DNA of 64,000 nucleotides from Dichomitus squalens LYAD-421 SS1 (GCF_000275845.1 NW_006766884.1:1771232-1835231); one strand, 5' to 3'; shown: positions 23,875-35,897, counted from the stretch's first letter. Translations and numbers: made by a program. The notes: a model not told the origin generated them from the sequence alone.

Positions 23875-24836
23875 ATGGCAGGTCGCGGCTGTTTTAACTG
23901 CGGAGGATGTGAGCACACAATTCCTTGTCATCTCGGCGGTCTTGGAAATCTGCTCCGATACTTCGTTTACTGATCGTCTTCTTTCGTGTCTGGTATACAG
24001 TCGGCCACCAGGCCGCCAACTGCCCCAAGGCTGGCACCCCAACCTGGTCAGCTACCATCCATCTTCCGAGCGTTCAGGAGATGCTGACCTCTGTGGTAGT
24101 TACAACTGTGGCCTCGAAGGCCACGTCTCCAAGGACTGCACGGCGGAGACCAAGGCAAAGACCTGTTACAAATGCGGGCAGGAGGGCCACATCGTACGTA
24201 CCTATCTCGCTCTATCTTCCGCCGCGTTCATACAAATTCTGCCTTTGTAGTCGCGTGAATGCCCGGACAACCAAAACGCCAACGGCGGCACTAGCGGAGG
24301 CGGCAGCTACACCGCTTTCAGCAGCAGCAACTCGGGCAGCACCGAGTGCTACCGCTGCGGTAAGGTGGGCCACATCGCCCGCTCCTGCCCCGAGGCTCCC
24401 GGCGGAACCAGTGGTGGATACGGCGGCGGCGGATACTCCAACTTCGGGGGAGGTCAGCAGAGAACCTGGTATGCTGCACCTGTAGCGTCTCAACGACCTT
24501 GGCTGATATCACGCATCTGTGAAGCTATACGTGCGGTGGCGTTGGTCACCTGAGCCGCGACTGTGTGCAAGGCTCCAAATGTTACAATTGCTCGGGCTTC
24601 GTGAGTTTCTGCCTGGTCATACTCTCGTCCAAGTGCTTACACACCAGCTGCCTAGGGCCACATTTCCAAGGACTGCCCCCAGCCGCAGCGCCGTGCGTGC
24701 TACACCTGCGGGTCTGAGGGGTATGTCATCTCATAGTAGTGTCTGAGTTCCGCTGTAGCTGACCTTGGATTTCAGGCACATTTCCCGCGACTGTCCTAAC
24801 AACACGGCTACGACTGCTGCCGCTGAGGGCGCCTGA
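23875..24836 (+). CDS. GIS2: CCHC zinc-knuckle nucleic-acid-binding protein (Gis2/CNBP/Byr3 type)
   Basis: Seven exons (23875-23908, 24001-24046, 24100-24193, 24251-24468, 24525-24600, 24656-24720, 24776-24836) sum to 594 nt (197 aa). Seven CX2CX4HX4C knuckles follow each other, for example CFNCGGFGHQAANC, CYKCGQEGHISREC and CYTCGSEGHISRDC. A Gly/Ser-rich linker with GGYGGGGY lies between knuckles four and five. Yeast Gis2 and animal CNBP bind mRNA and associate with translating ribosomes; the same role is inferred here. Every intron falls inside or at the edge of a knuckle, and two of them split the first Cys codon after TG. Confidence 0.94.
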
Positions 24837-25235
24837 GGAGTTGTTCGACTTTTGTATCACTATTGTCGCTGCTGTTTTCTTCGTGGTCGGCTGCCATGTA
24901 TGATCCTCAATATAGCATAATCTTGAGTCTCGCGACCGTTCGTCAAGCATCACCCATGAGTGCAGGATGTTGATCAGATATTGACATTTGATATTCAATG
25001 GCGGCGAGACTGGGCGACGGGCGGGTTAGCGTCCAGCGATGGTCGTCGAGGTCGTTCTGGGCTGGCATCTGTGGGCGCTCGGGCGCGGAGCAAGCCGTGC
25101 CGCCCTGCGCCGGCCAATGGGGGGTTGCCTTTTCGTGACGCCAGAGCGGGCGTCTGTCTTGCGTCTGTCGTCCACGCATTTCCTCCCTTCCGTCTCTCCT
25201 CCTTGCCCATTACCTCCTCCTCGTCCGTTATCCCA
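24837..25235. other. Intergenic between GIS2 and COX5
   Basis: 399 bp hold the GIS2 3' region and the COX5 promoter and leader. No additional gene is supported. Confidence 0.5.
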
Positions 25236-26013
25236 ATGCAAGCCCTTCGCCTGGCGCGCCCCCGGCTCCCTCTTCGCCCTGCATCTCGCGCGTTCGCCGC
25301 TGCGGCCAGCTCCGTGCACGGCGGGGCCCCCGCCGCGTCGTCGTCCGCGTCGCCCGTCATCCCGCTCTCGAATGTCGAGGCCATGTGGGAGCGCCTCTCC
25401 GCGGACGAGCAGCTGGTCATCCACCAGCAGCTCGAGGAGCTCCAGAAGAAGGACTGGAAGAGCCTCTCCATCGACGAAAAGAAGGCTGGTGAGTGCGCGG
25501 CGCCCTCTCCCGACGTCGCTATCTCTCCTCCGCCCGGACGCATGAGGGCTTTTTGCTGACGCCATCCCTTCGTGTGCGTGCTGCAGCGTACTACGTTGCG
25601 TTCGGCCCCCACGGCCCCCGTGCGCCCACCAACCCGCCTGGCACGGTCCCCAAGGTCATTCTCGGTGTGACGGGCCTCGTCGTCACTGCGACGGTCCTAT
25701 TCTACAGCATTCGTGCGACCGGTGCGTACCTCTTCCCCTATCTCTCGATACGCGTGTCGTGTCTCATGCCTTTGAGCAGCTCCCCCACCGCCCAAGACGC
25801 TCTCGAAGGAGTGGGAGGAGGCCTCGAACGAGCGCGCCCTCGAGCAAAAGATCAACCCCATCCACGGTACGTTCCGGTCCCGTCCGTGTCGCGTCTGGAG
25901 CTGTTTTGACGCGTCCTTCCCCTTCTCTCCTTTCCTTTCCTGCTGTCCCGCACATCTCTACAGGTATCTCATCGGAAGGCTACTCAGGCCCCGGCTTCGT
26001 CACCCACAAGTAG
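25236..26013 (+). CDS. COX5: Cytochrome c oxidase subunit IV (yeast Cox5 type)
   Basis: Exons 25236-25488, 25587-25721, 25780-25866 and 25964-26013 sum to 525 nt (174 aa). The first 30 or so residues are Arg/Ala-rich without acids (MQALRLARPRLPLRPASRAF), a mitochondrial presequence. The mature part has the subunit IV pattern: WERLSADEQ, LQKKDWKSLSIDEKKAAYY, one membrane span (VILGVTGLVVTATVLFYSI) and the intermembrane tail TLSKEWEEASNERALEQ ending GPGFV. It is a nuclear-encoded inner-membrane subunit of complex IV. The gene is convergent with RPN8 (347 bp between stops). Confidence 0.93.
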
Positions 26014-26360
26014 ACAGCCGTTTGGGCGGACGGGGCTTCTATAGAAGGAATATGGCCCGTCGCCGTCTGCTGCCAGCAGCGATGGGCAGGAGAGTGTTGT
26101 CCGCGCTGCGTCGGTCGCGGTGGTGGGCGATAATAGTTGCAACCTCGTATACTAATCTCCTGTATATTCCTGCTGTTTCAACCAACTTCGAACTGCAGAT
26201 ATCTGCCTGTGTGCGCGGAAATCAAGTCTATGCCATCCCTGGCCACTCCAGCGTTGCAACGGCGTGTTATCCACGTCAATCAGCCTTTGACATACCCATC
26301 AGCCCGAAGCAGAAGAAAAAGACTGCAATAAACGAAGTACAACGTCCTAGAAATGAATAA
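26014..26360. other. Convergent intergenic region, COX5/RPN8
   Basis: The stretch holds two opposing 3' untranslated regions and no gene. Confidence 0.5.
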
Positions 26361-27644
26361 TTACAAGCCCGTGTTGCTTTTACTCGAGTCCTTCTCCTTC
26401 TCTCCCTTCTCCTTCTCGTCCGCCTTCGCAGACTTCTTCTCTTCCTTCTTGTCGCCCTTGCTCTCCTCCAACTCTGCCCGCCCTATCGACGCCTTGTTGT
26501 CGACCAACGCATGCAGTGCGATCACCGCCCGCAGCAAGCTGCTGATATACACCACGAGCATCTCGTCGTTTGTCGTCGTCGCGAAGCTCGTCGTCAGCTC
26601 GGGTTCGTTCAGGTCGGGGAGCAGATTGAGCGCGTCCTGGAGGTGGTACGAGATCTGGTGGTTCAGAGGCATCTTGCCCTCGGCGACTTCGGTCAGGTAG
26701 GACTGGATGTCGGACAGGCGCGACTGGAGGCCGCGGAGGGAAGCGAGCTGCTCGGCGACGCGCGTTGCGAGCGTTGTGGTCGTGGAGTCTTTGATGTCTC
26801 GTAGGAGGTGCTCGACTCCGATCTCTTCTGCCTCTTCTGCTTCGATCGCGGAGGGGACGTGCAGGAAGGTCTTTCGTGTCTCCGTGCCGTCCTGAGGATA
26901 TGACGTCAGCCGGCGAGCGAATGACGGACGTAGGGGATGACTAGGAAATGAGGGGGGAACGTACGTCCTTGATCTCCTCTACGGCAAAGTATGCATCCGT
27001 CGGGATGCCGACCGTTTGTGGTCGGACGTCAACGATGACCATGACGGGTCGTGCGATGAACTTCTTCAGCAGGTCATTGATCTCCTGGTCCGACGCACGC
27101 AGCTTTGGGCCCGTATGGTACCAGCCAATCATTCGTTCTCGTGCTATATTGCAACCAAGCACATGCGCGCGAAGGCAGATGAGGACGGTCGGATGAGGGC
27201 AAGGACATGAAAGTGAGCACGGCGGCGCATGGCGAAGGGGTGGCAACTCACGGACCGTTAACCTTCTTGAACATCTCCCACATACCCTCGATGTAGTTGT
27301 GGTCCAAGAACCATGTCTTGCTGTCCTTGTCGTCCTCCTCGAACGGAATGCCGAAGGAGTTCGCGACGTTCACAGTGGTACCGTTGTCCTGGCCTAAGAG
27401 GATACCGACGACGCGCTTACTCGAGCCTCGTGACACGGAGCGTGCATGGTGGTCCGCTACTGAAAGCAGGACCAAAGGGTGGACAACTGTACGTGCGCGT
27501 AGCGTTAGCGGTGTGATCGAATGCGGAGAGAATGTGTGACACTCACCGACTGTAGTATTTGAGAGCGCGGAGAGCTGAGCTATATCAGAAAACGCTCAAG
27601 CCATATAGCAGTGGACATACCTGCTCCGTTGTTGTTGCAACCAT
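26361..27644 (-). CDS. RPN8: 26S proteasome regulatory particle non-ATPase subunit Rpn8 (PSMD7)
   Basis: Exons in coding order are 27621-27644, 27547-27574, 27256-27486, 26965-27143 and 26361-26891. They sum to 993 nt (330 aa; yeast 338, human 324). The MPN domain starts [15 protein letters not shown] and continues with [20 protein letters not shown] and [11 protein letters not shown]. The catalytic JAMM metal ligands are absent, as is normal for Rpn8, which is the inactive partner of Rpn11 in the lid. The C-terminal helices ([19 protein letters not shown], then [20 protein letters not shown]) end in a Lys/Glu-rich tail. The first two exons are 24 and 28 nt and were placed by the conserved [17 protein letters not shown] start. 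Confidence 0.95.
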
Positions 27645-27903
27645 GGCTGAAAATACGGGTACGGAGGATACGGAGGAGGGAAGGCGGGAAAGTGGCTGAG
27701 CGCACTCGACGCGCGTACCTTGGCCTACGCGTCTTACTCTGTTTGCACGTGTTGTCCAACGCCTTCAACGCGTTCCAAATCGGGATTGCCGCCTCACGCC
27801 ACCCCTCTTACTGCCACCGCGCCCTTACTACCTTGTGCCTGCATAATCGTCAGTCAAGTTTCGATGTATGTCAGACTATATCAGACAACCGCTAGGAGCT
27901 ACT

Positions 27904-28284
27904 CTATTCCAAAGAATCTCCGGCGGCAACTGCTACTGCTACTATGTAGATGTGGCCCGTCTCTGTAGGATTGACTAGAAGGTAGAAAACTTATGTTATG
28001 TGTGGCCCTTGTCTCTGCTGATGCCATTGCTTACCAACAGTCTGGTCAGAGACATGGTCACACACATTGGTAACATTGAAGCGTTGCCCGCCTGTATCGA
28101 CGAGCTTCCGGTCTCGCCACGTTGCCTTGGAATGATACTTGTTTCGTAGGTCGTCACGTAGTGGGTGTACGTGGACAATTACGGGTCTGCTTCCAGCAAT
28201 CTTGACCTCGCCAGAACGGACCCCTAGCTTATATCTGAAGCTGGAGAAATTGTAGGTAAGTATTATGCTCATGAGGGCTGCCAT
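27904..28284 (-). CDS. Small orphan protein (106 aa), function unknown
   Basis: Two exons (28035-28284, then 27904-27974) join at a GTAAGC...TTCTAG intron to give 321 nt in frame. I do not recognise the family. The composition is protein-like throughout: GEVKIAGSRPVIVHVHPLRD, KATWRDRKLVDTGG, FNVTNVCDHVSDQTV, then TGHIYIVAVAVAAGDSLE. The last block could be a buried beta strand. The start (28284) is the first in-frame ATG but is not otherwise confirmed, and further upstream exons are possible. It lies between RPN8 and another orphan gene, in an accessory stretch. It could be a real lineage-specific gene or the 3' part of a larger decayed one. Confidence 0.45.
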
Positions 28285-29159
28285 TGTCTAATGATTACTT
28301 TAGGTTCATTCAATCTTGGGACGCATAGTGGATAGCCCATTTAGCTATGCTATGAAAGGAGCACCATGTCGGCGGCGACCATCAGTTTCACCTATTGTCT
28401 ACTACCTCACGCCGAAGATACTCAGCGCTGTCTTCGTGGAGCCCCGCAACAGTGCCGACGCTTCGGAATAAGCTTGTGCTTCATACGTTCTGTACACTGT
28501 GGCGCGAAATACGTCTCGCCATGCCTCGCCTGCGGATTGCGAATTGATGGCAATCGCAGCTCGTCGCTCCTCCTCAAGTAGTTTGCGCGGTCTCAAGATC
28601 TGGGCCTTGCCTTGCTAATCGACGGTTCCAACTTGCCCAGTAGATCCGGCGCCCTAAGTCCCTGACGCGACAGCTACCGCAGCTGCCAGGCACAACTAAG
28701 ACGTACCCCACACCTTCACCGCCTGGTCGTCGCAAGGCTCGGCGCAATCGAGGGCCTGCTACTTCCCTTCCGGTTGTCCTTCGCGGCTGATGCCCTCCCT
28801 ACCTCCCTGAAGGACTTGTCGTCTGGCGTTGGACGGATGCTATCAGAATGGTGTCGCAGGCACGATGAAGATGCATCATTACTCCGATGTGTCTCGAATG
28901 GATCGACTGAACATGGATTAAGGTGCTCGGAAAACGTTGATATCAGGAGTCGCGCCGCCCATACCGTTTTCAGAATTTGCCTTCTTGCGGAGCGGTAGGT
29001 ATCGCACTAGCCTGCGCGAGGTTTCTGTTGACACGTAGCCCAACGACATGATTAGCTAGGTTCTAGGACCGATACAATGATACATGGCAGTATTATACAA
29101 CATAATTACGAATGGGATTAGGATGTTCTAGTACGCTATTGCTTCTGACAAACCAATCT
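28285..29159. other. Intergenic between two orphan genes, nothing recognised
   Basis: 875 bp without a supported gene; only short open frames without motifs. Confidence 0.5.
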
Positions 29160-29783
29160 TTAGTCTTCGGGCTCGCTGATGTGTAAACTCGGTACAGAAC
29201 GGTTCCACTTGTCCTTGACGGTGTGCACGAGGTCCTTGAAACGTGTCAGAGCTGCTACGGAACGCGGAACGCCTGCGGGTTGTAACTCACGAGGAGCACA
29301 GCCTTCATGCGCGATCTCACGCTCGAGGTCGTAGAAGAAATGGAAGTCGTGGACATCGACGGGAGCATGGGCGATACGACAAACTCGACTCCACTGTCCC
29401 GTTCAAACGCGTCGGACTTCGTAATGGCGACATGACGGATGGTTATGATAGAGACGACACAGCGGAACAGGTCCGACTCACCAGCGCAAAGCTTGACCGC
29501 CGTTGCTTCAAGCGTGGACGACGCTCTCCAGTCTGTTCCGCATCAGTCTGATATCAACCGCGTCAAGTCAGTAGAGAGGGCTTACCCTGATGTCATTACA
29601 GCGAGGTGGCAACCTGCGGGCAGTGTAGGAACGATGGCGGGATGCCCGACGGGGACGCAGAGTATTAGGTTGAGCATAGAGAGGAAATTGTCTATCGGAA
29701 GGGAAGTAGGAAGGTTGGAGTGGAGACGGGCATGGTGTGGCATAATGTTGCTCCGCACTCAGGTGGTTTGTTGGAGGATGCAT
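29160..29783 (-). CDS. Small orphan protein, family A, copy 1 (154 aa)
   Basis: Four exons in coding order are 29586-29783, 29482-29547, 29291-29416 and 29160-29234 (66, 22, 42 and 25 codons, all phase 0). I do not recognise the family, but the gene at 55904-56541 is a clear paralog with the same four-exon, phase-0 structure. Shared blocks are FPSDRQFPLYA in exon 1, RRSSFALSD across the exon 2/3 junction, a V-(E)F-x-(V/I)-SP(M/I)LPS block in exon 3, and D(L/F)V-x-x-VK-x-K-x-N followed by I-x-EP in exon 4. The N-terminal half is Pro/Arg/Ser-rich and probably disordered. No signal peptide or membrane span is evident. The agreement between two independent copies is the main evidence that the gene is real. 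Confidence 0.7.
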
Positions 29784-31506
29784 GACGCGAATAGGCACAA
29801 AATAAAGATGACACGCCGGTCGCTGTAAGGTGGATGGTAGGCGGTAGGCGTTCGCCAGTGAGGCAAGAGAGCTTATGCTCCTGATGCCCTCACGAACGAT
29901 CTCCTGGATGATGGGGAATGGGGGGAGAGTGGAGGTTGCGTGCCGGCATCATGTTGCTTTATATCACCGCTGCGGCAGCGGCAGAGCGCCTCGTTTAGAA
30001 AGGCGGACAAAACGAGGACGGGTGACTAGGCTTGACGTTTCAGGTGCGAATCCTACGCATCCCGACACACCCTTTTGGGTCACAGTCCATGCCATCCACA
30101 CGTCTGCCAGCCAGGGCTGTGATGGTGATTACAGCCAGACTGCATGGACCTACACGTATGTCACCCTCAACTTGAGGTGGGCAGTACGTATCCGGCTTCC
30201 CTTTTCGGGGAAGGCGGAGCTTCGTTGGCGTTTCAGTCAGGCTCTGACCTGCTAAGTGCTCAGAGGCGCATACAAATTACAGCACCAATGTAAGTGATGG
30301 CCGTTGTGGTGCCGATATGTTCAGGCCTCGATACTAGACGACACATGGAAGTCTCGATATCGCTGATTCGCCTGGGGTACAGTGCCTCTCGATTCGGCTT
30401 GCGATGGAATACGGCAGTGGATACCCACAGTGAGTGTGGATACGCAGCGTGCTTCGAGGTCAAGCCCGAAGGAGAAATGGCTAGGTCTTCCAAGCCAAGG
30501 ATGAAGACGACAGCTGTCTTGTTTGAGCTTGACAACGTAGCGTGCGGCTGAGAGCAAGGCGAGCCGGCGCTCCCCACCGGCGGCAACCCGATTGAACCCG
30601 AGCGCTCGATGGCACGCCCAAGTCCAAGCTCGAGTCGCTGGCAGGGTACTTAATCATGCTGCTCGCAACTATCACCCCATTCCCTCTGACTTTCCGGCAG
30701 GATGTGAGATTTACATGCGTTTTGCAGGCTAGCAACGACTTTTATGTCCATCAGGATCATCGTCATGGCAGAAGAAGACAGAACAAGGCAGCGGAGATAG
30801 TATGTCAATGTCTGACTAGTACTGGAGTTCGCCATATGCAGTCCGCTTCCGGCAGCAGCATATTCAACTAGTTCCTATATCCTCCTTTCCTCCGCAGCGT
30901 TTGTCTCTTACCCTCTCGTTTGTCACTTCTAGTGCGTATCCAAAACCTTTGATTGATGTCTATCACCTTCACACGATACTCTTTCTAGCTGTGCCCGACT
31001 CCGTCAAGGCGCGTCTCTGCTGTGGCCCCTTACCAGTTCATCGCTGTCCGCTAGTCGGTGTTGTTGTGCTGCCCACGCCCGGAAAACCAAAGCCTGGGGT
31101 AAGGGACCCGTTCCTGGCGCATACCTTCCACTCGTTGAATCGAGGCTTCGCAGACTGTAGCGGGTGGGAAGCCACTCATCCCAAGGACCAAGGGAAGGTA
31201 CACAAATTCGCGCTCGAGCTCTCACAAATCCGATGTCATATCTCGACGGAGGCGATGGGACTCTACTGTTGACCGCAAATATCTCAACAGAGTCAAATGG
31301 GCGTAATCTTGGAGGCAGATCCCATAGGCACCATTCCCCTAATCGCGCATGCATGCAAGTCTCGGGAATCCCTCCACCCATGCCTTATCCGGACCGACCC
31401 TTCCCGCTGTTCTGCAGTCTCCAGCGGCGGATGTAACACTGTGGTCCGCCAGCTGGGCACCTCCCGGGCAACTTGGCACGGTCTCTATAAGGTTCTAGTC
31501 GGGACT
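29784..31506. other. Accessory intergenic stretch, no confident gene
   Basis: Small frames near 30260-30835 (minus strand) look faintly protein-like but show no family motif and no consistent splicing. Near 31130-31220 there is a faint resemblance to the dispersed repeat seen at 58 and 942 (an ACTCATCCCAAGGACCAAGG block). I call nothing here. Confidence 0.45.
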
Positions 31507-32725
31507 TCATCTCGAATCCCCCCGCCACCATGGGCGATAGGCTCGGCTGCTTCTCCCGCATCCTATAGATGATTCATAGCAGGGATCAGCTGCGAGCGAC
31601 GCAAAGACAGAATCAAGTATGTATATCTCTACCTGGATAGGAGGTGCTTCCATATCGTTTATAGCTTCCTCAGACCATTGTCTCAGGTACAACGGCAAGT
31701 CATCGCCCGTTCGGTTGAAGTGAGCGTACTTGTCGTCCGCCTGCCAACACCGCCCGGATCCCTCCACAGCCGCAAGCCATAGGTTCTTTGCCTTCACCCT
31801 GGCAAACTCGCTCTTGTTCCATGGATCCCCGCCTGCGTCCTCATCAGCCGGTACAAGGTACATTGGCACCCGAGCTGTGGGTTGCATGTCCCAGAGTTCA
31901 TGAACGTATCTCTTGTAAAAGTCCAGACGATGAAAGTGCGTATGGGGGGCGGGCTGTACGATGATTTGCTGCAGATGGGGATAGTGCTCTTCCGCTTCGG
32001 CGGAATCTGCGTTTGGATCACCTGCATACAAAGCTGAATGATCAACAAGCGCGATTCCGTCTGGTCATCAAATACCCACGACCAAAAGTACTCAAGCCAC
32101 TCGTCCAAATCACTGGAAGCACGTGAAGGTCAGGCACCTCTGAGATGCGCAAATGAGTCACGTTGGGAGTCAACGGTGCCCATTCGCGGGGAGATGGTCC
32201 GCGAAGCACGTGAAGCCTGCGGAGAGTGGGGAACGGCGTCGAGTCAAGCTGGGGGGAGGAAAACAGGACGCCGGATATCGTAAGCTCCCGTAGTCTTGGG
32301 AACTTGACGTCTAGCGAAATGGGATTGGCTGACTGATCGCCTTGCATATACGATTGTACCAAAGAAAGTGTCTCGACGTCCTGAGCGACTGCTCGCAGGA
32401 GCATATCGATGGTGACCCTGTAGACCTTCAGTATCATGGTCTGCGACTCCCCTTTAGGAGGCGAGACCGAAACAAAGAGATGTCGCACTCTGGGTGGAGC
32501 ATCTCCACGTCTCGTCTCCTCGTGCTCCTCTTTCAGTCGTGTGAGGAAGGGGGGTACCGCGGTGATCACCCTAGGGCCGTTGAATGAGACAGAGTAGAAG
32601 TGAGCCGGGCGAGACGCAGCACGAATGTGGTGGGAAACGAGTGAGAGGGCGCATGCTGTGGGGCCCCCATCCGTGCAGGCAAGGAAACAGATAGGCGTTA
32701 TGAGTTCGACAGGAAGGCGGTCCAT
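31507..32725 (-). CDS. F-box protein
   Basis: The N-terminus MDRLPVELITPICFLACTD followed by ALSLVSHHIRAASRPAHFYS is a typical basidiomycete F-box, which would bind Skp1 in an SCF ubiquitin ligase. The rest resembles the variable target-recognition part of mushroom F-box proteins (FPRLRELTISG, then PFPTLRRLHVLRGP and NVTHLRISEVPDL). Exon 1 runs 32725 to about 32092 and exon 2 starts at 32033, across a 58-bp intron. A 67-bp alternative (donor at 32100) keeps the same frame. Reading exon 2 to 31507 gives 386 aa, but a GT...TAG pair near the end (after EAPPIQ) may be another intron, so the C-terminus is uncertain. Mushroom genomes carry many such fast-evolving genes. Confidence 0.7.
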
Positions 32726-33853
32726 GTTGAAGTGATCGAATGTCGGCTGATTTGATGGTTATGACTGATCACTCGAAGGTTCTTGGCACGCCCAATTATG
32801 GCATCCACCGGTATCGGTATCTCGGATGCCTGTATAACGATTGGTGTCTGACGAGGGAATCAGCACCGGCTCAGGTTGTGGATATTGGGTTGAAACTGTG
32901 TAAAGGTGACGAGAGTGGATATCGAGAAGTGCAAGCTGGCGATAGCAACATTGTAAGAGTCTATATGTACTACCCAGAAGTTGTAGATGCGCACAGACTG
33001 ACGCACCGCGGCCGGTATGCACCGAGTGCTGTGTTGTCGCTCGGATACAGCCGAAATGAACCCGAATGTATTGAGGGGCTAGGGGCCTCTTACAATCCAA
33101 ATGGAGTAGTTGAAAATGGTCGTGGCAGATGAGCGATGAACGCAACGCGGGCAAGCCTTCGGCGTGTGCATAAAGGTTGCGATGATGCACCGCCACCTGC
33201 TGATCGCAGCCATCGTTCAGATCCAGACAAGAAACCTTAGAGAAGGCTACAAATCTCGCAGGAAAATGCGTTTTGCTCGAGACCGAGACCCTAGAGGGTC
33301 TGTCATGTCACGACGAGCGGGCAGCCAAGATATGTAAATGGACACTGGCGAGACTCTCTAAGAGGGTACTCCAGTGAGCACACCGTAACCCCACTGCCGT
33401 GAGGCAGCAGTTCTGGCCATACTTGGAAAATAGCTGGATGGCATTGCCGCTATAAGCGACAAGTATGATACGGTCTCACGCCACACTAAGCCGGCGAGCG
33501 AGGGGAAAGGTCAAAGACAAGGGACTGATTGAAGGAGGACTGAGATTCAATCAGCTACCCAAGTCGCAAGTGTCAGGTTCGAAGCATCCTCCATTGTCCT
33601 GGCAGAACCTACGGATTTATATTGCTGGGTCAGCGGCCATGAGTCGACTCCTGTCCCGTGTCCTTTGCGCTTGCGACAAGGATGTAGTATCGCCATCTCG
33701 CATCAGGACAGAGCCTGGGGTGGAGTGCTAGCTGTCATCCACACGCCGGAGATCATGCTTAGCCGAAACAAAGTTATCATACATGAGTCGTATATACGGA
33801 AAGCGGAATACTGCACACCACGTCGACATCCCTGGGGCACGGTAGAACGTCAA
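32726..33853. other. Intergenic between F-box gene and transporter, nothing recognised
   Basis: No frame with family similarity. It should hold the F-box promoter and the 3' region of the transporter. Confidence 0.5.
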
Positions 33854-35897
33854 TCAGCACTTGTCCCATAACCCTCGTCGGATTGATATTCTGGTAGCCA
33901 CCAAGAGCATGTTCGCTACCATGATAGCTGTGCCTAACGGATAACGTCAACAAAATGAAGTTTAGGATTTCCACGCTGCGACGCACCTGCAAAAATACCG
34001 GTGTACTTGAACGTTCCTCCAGCGGCATTGAGAGCCCCAGAAATGGGAGGCCCAGCCACTGCGCCTAGTGCAGTGATGGTCATAGAGATACCTACTCTGG
34101 ACCCGACATCATGCATGTCTCCCATTCGGACAGCCGGAGATGTCATGATGCCAACGAATACCCCAGACGAAGCTCTGCGACCAGCGCATGATTAGCAACA
34201 TCGTAAGCTTGTAGGTTTAGGACACCAAACCCGTAGACAACAGCGATAGCAATGTAACCTCCGGTGGTCGTCACGAATGGCCAGATATATGTCATGATGC
34301 CTGCAAGAACCAAAAATGGTATCATGATATTGAGCGGACCTGCCAACCCATGGGAATGCGTTAGAAAGATTGTTGTGATTTGGAACGCGTGGACTGAGTA
34401 CCTGCACGATCCGACAGAATACCGCCTGTGATTCGACCAACGGCGGAACATGCATTCGCAATAGCCACGAGGTAGAATGCAAGGCTGTCAGGGACGCCAG
34501 CCCCTACCGCACTCACGTCTATGTAAGTCAACACCTCCACTAAGAGTAAGAAAACTGAAGCAATTTATACGAGGAACCGACATACTGTATAGAGCCCCAG
34601 GAATAAGGTAAAACTTGAAACGCAATACAGAGTGAACGACAGCGACTTGAGTACAGCGAGATTGACGAGGGGACCCGCGGAGACCCTTGGTGGAAGCCGC
34701 CGTTCAATAGTCTGTCTCTCCATCAGCTTGCAATCGCGACATGATTTTGAAAGTGCAGTCCAACGTACCGCAACGGTGAAGATGCACAACACCAGCTCCA
34801 AGAAGCCGAGGATGCGCATCGTCCATTGGAAACTGACGGTATCCGATATGAGCTATTTGTCAATACCGGGCTAGATGGACGCACCCAACCTCCGACATAA
34901 GGTTCTTCACCATGATAGGATAGACGGTTCCTCCGACACTGGAGCCTACGGCGGTCATGCTTAAAGCAAGTCCCAACCTACGCTTGAACCAGTGACTAGG
35001 TGTCCCTATGACGATTCCAAAGATGCACCCGCAAGCAAGCTAATGGGGCATGGGAGTGTGCTCAGTTCGGATGAAACAGGAAGATCACGATGTTTGGCAT
35101 ACCCCTGTCGCAATTCCTTGGCACAACAGAAATTGCCAGTACTCCTTACACTGTGCGGTGAGAAATGTCGCTGCCACAAGGAGAGCGCTAGCAATGATGA
35201 GAGGCATCTTCGTGTACCCCAAGTCGAATACGCGGCCCATAATCAGGCCAGGCAGGAACACTAGGGCATACTATGCGCAACGATTGGCGAGAGGAACTAC
35301 GTGATGCATAGATGAAATTTCCACCTGTACGGAACCAATCCATGCGCTGGATGGGGTCAGCCTCTTCTACCCCATGAGAGGAAATTCGGACAAAGACTAA
35401 CATTGTAGATGGCGAAGTACCCAAGAGGATATCTTCTGTATAGAATGCTTGGAATACCTAGCGATCCCCGTTGGTTAGGTACGAGGCATGGGGAGTAGGC
35501 ATGCCAATGACAGCGAGACTCACACCCCAAGCGTTGACAAGACCAAACGTGGCGCACGTGCCCACCAGACCCTGTTTTGAACCGTTGAATTGGCGGGAAG
35601 AGAGAGGATTTGAGGAGCATAACTTACGCCTGCACAGACTAGCCACGCTTGTAGGCCTCCATCAGGATGGGCGTGTGGAATTGGCTCAGTCACTGCTGTG
35701 TCAATGGAATATCCCGGAGTCTCGCCCTGATTTTCCATATTCTTCTCTGCAACCTGGGACTTGTCTCCAGCTGTGCACGACTGAAGTGAACCTTCCAGAG
35801 CTGTGCTTGTTTGAGTGGAGGAGACCTCGCGCTTGCTTGACATCGCCTTGAGGGTCTTTATTGCTGTTCGTGGGTCGACTTTCAAAGTAGTAGTCAT
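33854..35897 (-). CDS. Monocarboxylate-transporter-like MFS permease, copy 1
   Basis: Twelve exons in coding order are 35628-35897, 35524-35571, 35402-35457, 35325-35346, 35103-35270, 34885-35039, 34769-34832, 34586-34711, 34402-34534, 34231-34339, 33987-34174 and 33854-33933. They sum to 1419 nt (472 aa). The pattern is that of fungal MCH/MCT12-like permeases: DGGLQAWLVCAG in the first span, FGLVNAWGVFQAFY, IAWIGSVQ, GRVFDLGY, HWFKRRLGLAL between spans four and five, GGILSDRAGPLNIM and GALNAAGG late. These plasma-membrane proteins move organic acids or other small molecules; the substrate cannot be read from sequence. A second start at 35843 would shorten it by 18 aa. Exons 2-12 have exactly the lengths of the paralog at 49502-51582. 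Confidence 0.88.

Noticed and set aside
23875..24836. Zinc knuckles as remains of a retrotransposon Gag
   Set aside because: Seven consecutive CCHC knuckles with multiple introns and no reverse transcriptase or LTR fit Gis2/CNBP, not Gag.
29990..30065. A possible tRNA near a GGTGCGAATCC stretch
   Set aside because: No matching acceptor, D and anticodon stems could be drawn; the T-arm-like bases alone are not enough.
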